Positions 63,994-64,000 of a stretch of DNA of 64,000 bases are shown here, one piece after another. How positions within the stretch are numbered: position 1 is the first letter of the stretch; each line of letters opens with the position of its first letter. The notes beneath the pieces are model-generated. The model ran no database searches. It was not told the origin of the DNA and worked only from the letters and a program-made list of their open reading frames with translations. Source of the stretch: Bdellovibrio svalbardensis (lineage in GTDB: Bacteria > Bdellovibrionota > Bdellovibrionia > Bdellovibrionales > Bdellovibrionaceae); the NCBI RefSeq assembly GCF_029531655.1, contig NZ_JANRMI010000002.1, positions 1 to 64,000 of the forward strand, given 5' to 3'. The translations under genes and the position numbers were made by a program.

Positions 63994-64000
63994 CGCATTT

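Overview
The window is a chromosomal segment of a predatory bdellovibrionote, most likely Bdellovibrio bacteriovorus or a close relative. No 16S rRNA gene is present, so this rests on gene content: two giant secreted fibre proteins with endosialidase-type C-terminal chaperone domains, a RomR-like response regulator of the kind that works with MglA in myxobacteria and Bdellovibrio, many secreted or lipid-anchored proteins, and moderate GC.

Layout. 0.1-5.3 kb: OmpR-type regulator, cyclopropane fatty acid synthase, a secreted protein, and two tandem small heat-shock genes with sigma32-like promoters, the first with a possible RNA thermometer over its ribosome binding site. 5.4-11 kb: an ABC ATPase with a permease fused to an M1 aminopeptidase, and a secreted endonuclease I. 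11.1-18.2 kb: a 2372-residue fibre protein. 18.5-19.4 kb: proline iminopeptidase. 19.6-24.2 kb: an AT-rich island (membrane-anchored PIN-like protein, small unknown, tandem-SH3 protein) beside a tRNA-Gln gene whose 3' end is partly duplicated inside the island. 24.4-28.4 kb: secreted protein, SpoVG, HtrA protease, DUF1844 protein and an M48 homologue with a mutated zinc motif.

28.4-36.5 kb: a divergent region with a structured 123-bp inverted-repeat element, then a tightly overlapping moxR-DUF58-batA-batB-TPR-batD operon. 37.3-41.8 kb: a second, 1518-residue fibre protein directly behind a sigma28-like promoter. 41.9-50 kb: sirtuin, aconitase, two tandem periplasmic binding proteins, a PLD-like secreted protein and another secreted protein. 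50-59.4 kb: AspT/YidE-type transporter, MarC, HD phosphohydrolase, OmpA lipoprotein, SIMPL protein, a nadC-biotin ligase-thioredoxin-GyrI-like operon, and the RomR-like regulator. 59.4-64 kb: LptG/F, def-fmt-rpe, NUDIX protein and an outer-membrane barrel.

The most interesting non-coding structure is in the intergenic DNA: two copies of a ~150-bp element with perfect 26-bp terminal inverted repeats that covary between copies and enclose a terminator (53.6 and 55.3 kb); a dispersed family of 19-bp palindromes (25.0, 27.2, 49.9 x3, 58.2 kb); and promoter or leader structures at the fibre and heat-shock genes. The best candidates for an undescribed system are the PIN/SH3 island next to tRNA-Gln and the mini-element family.
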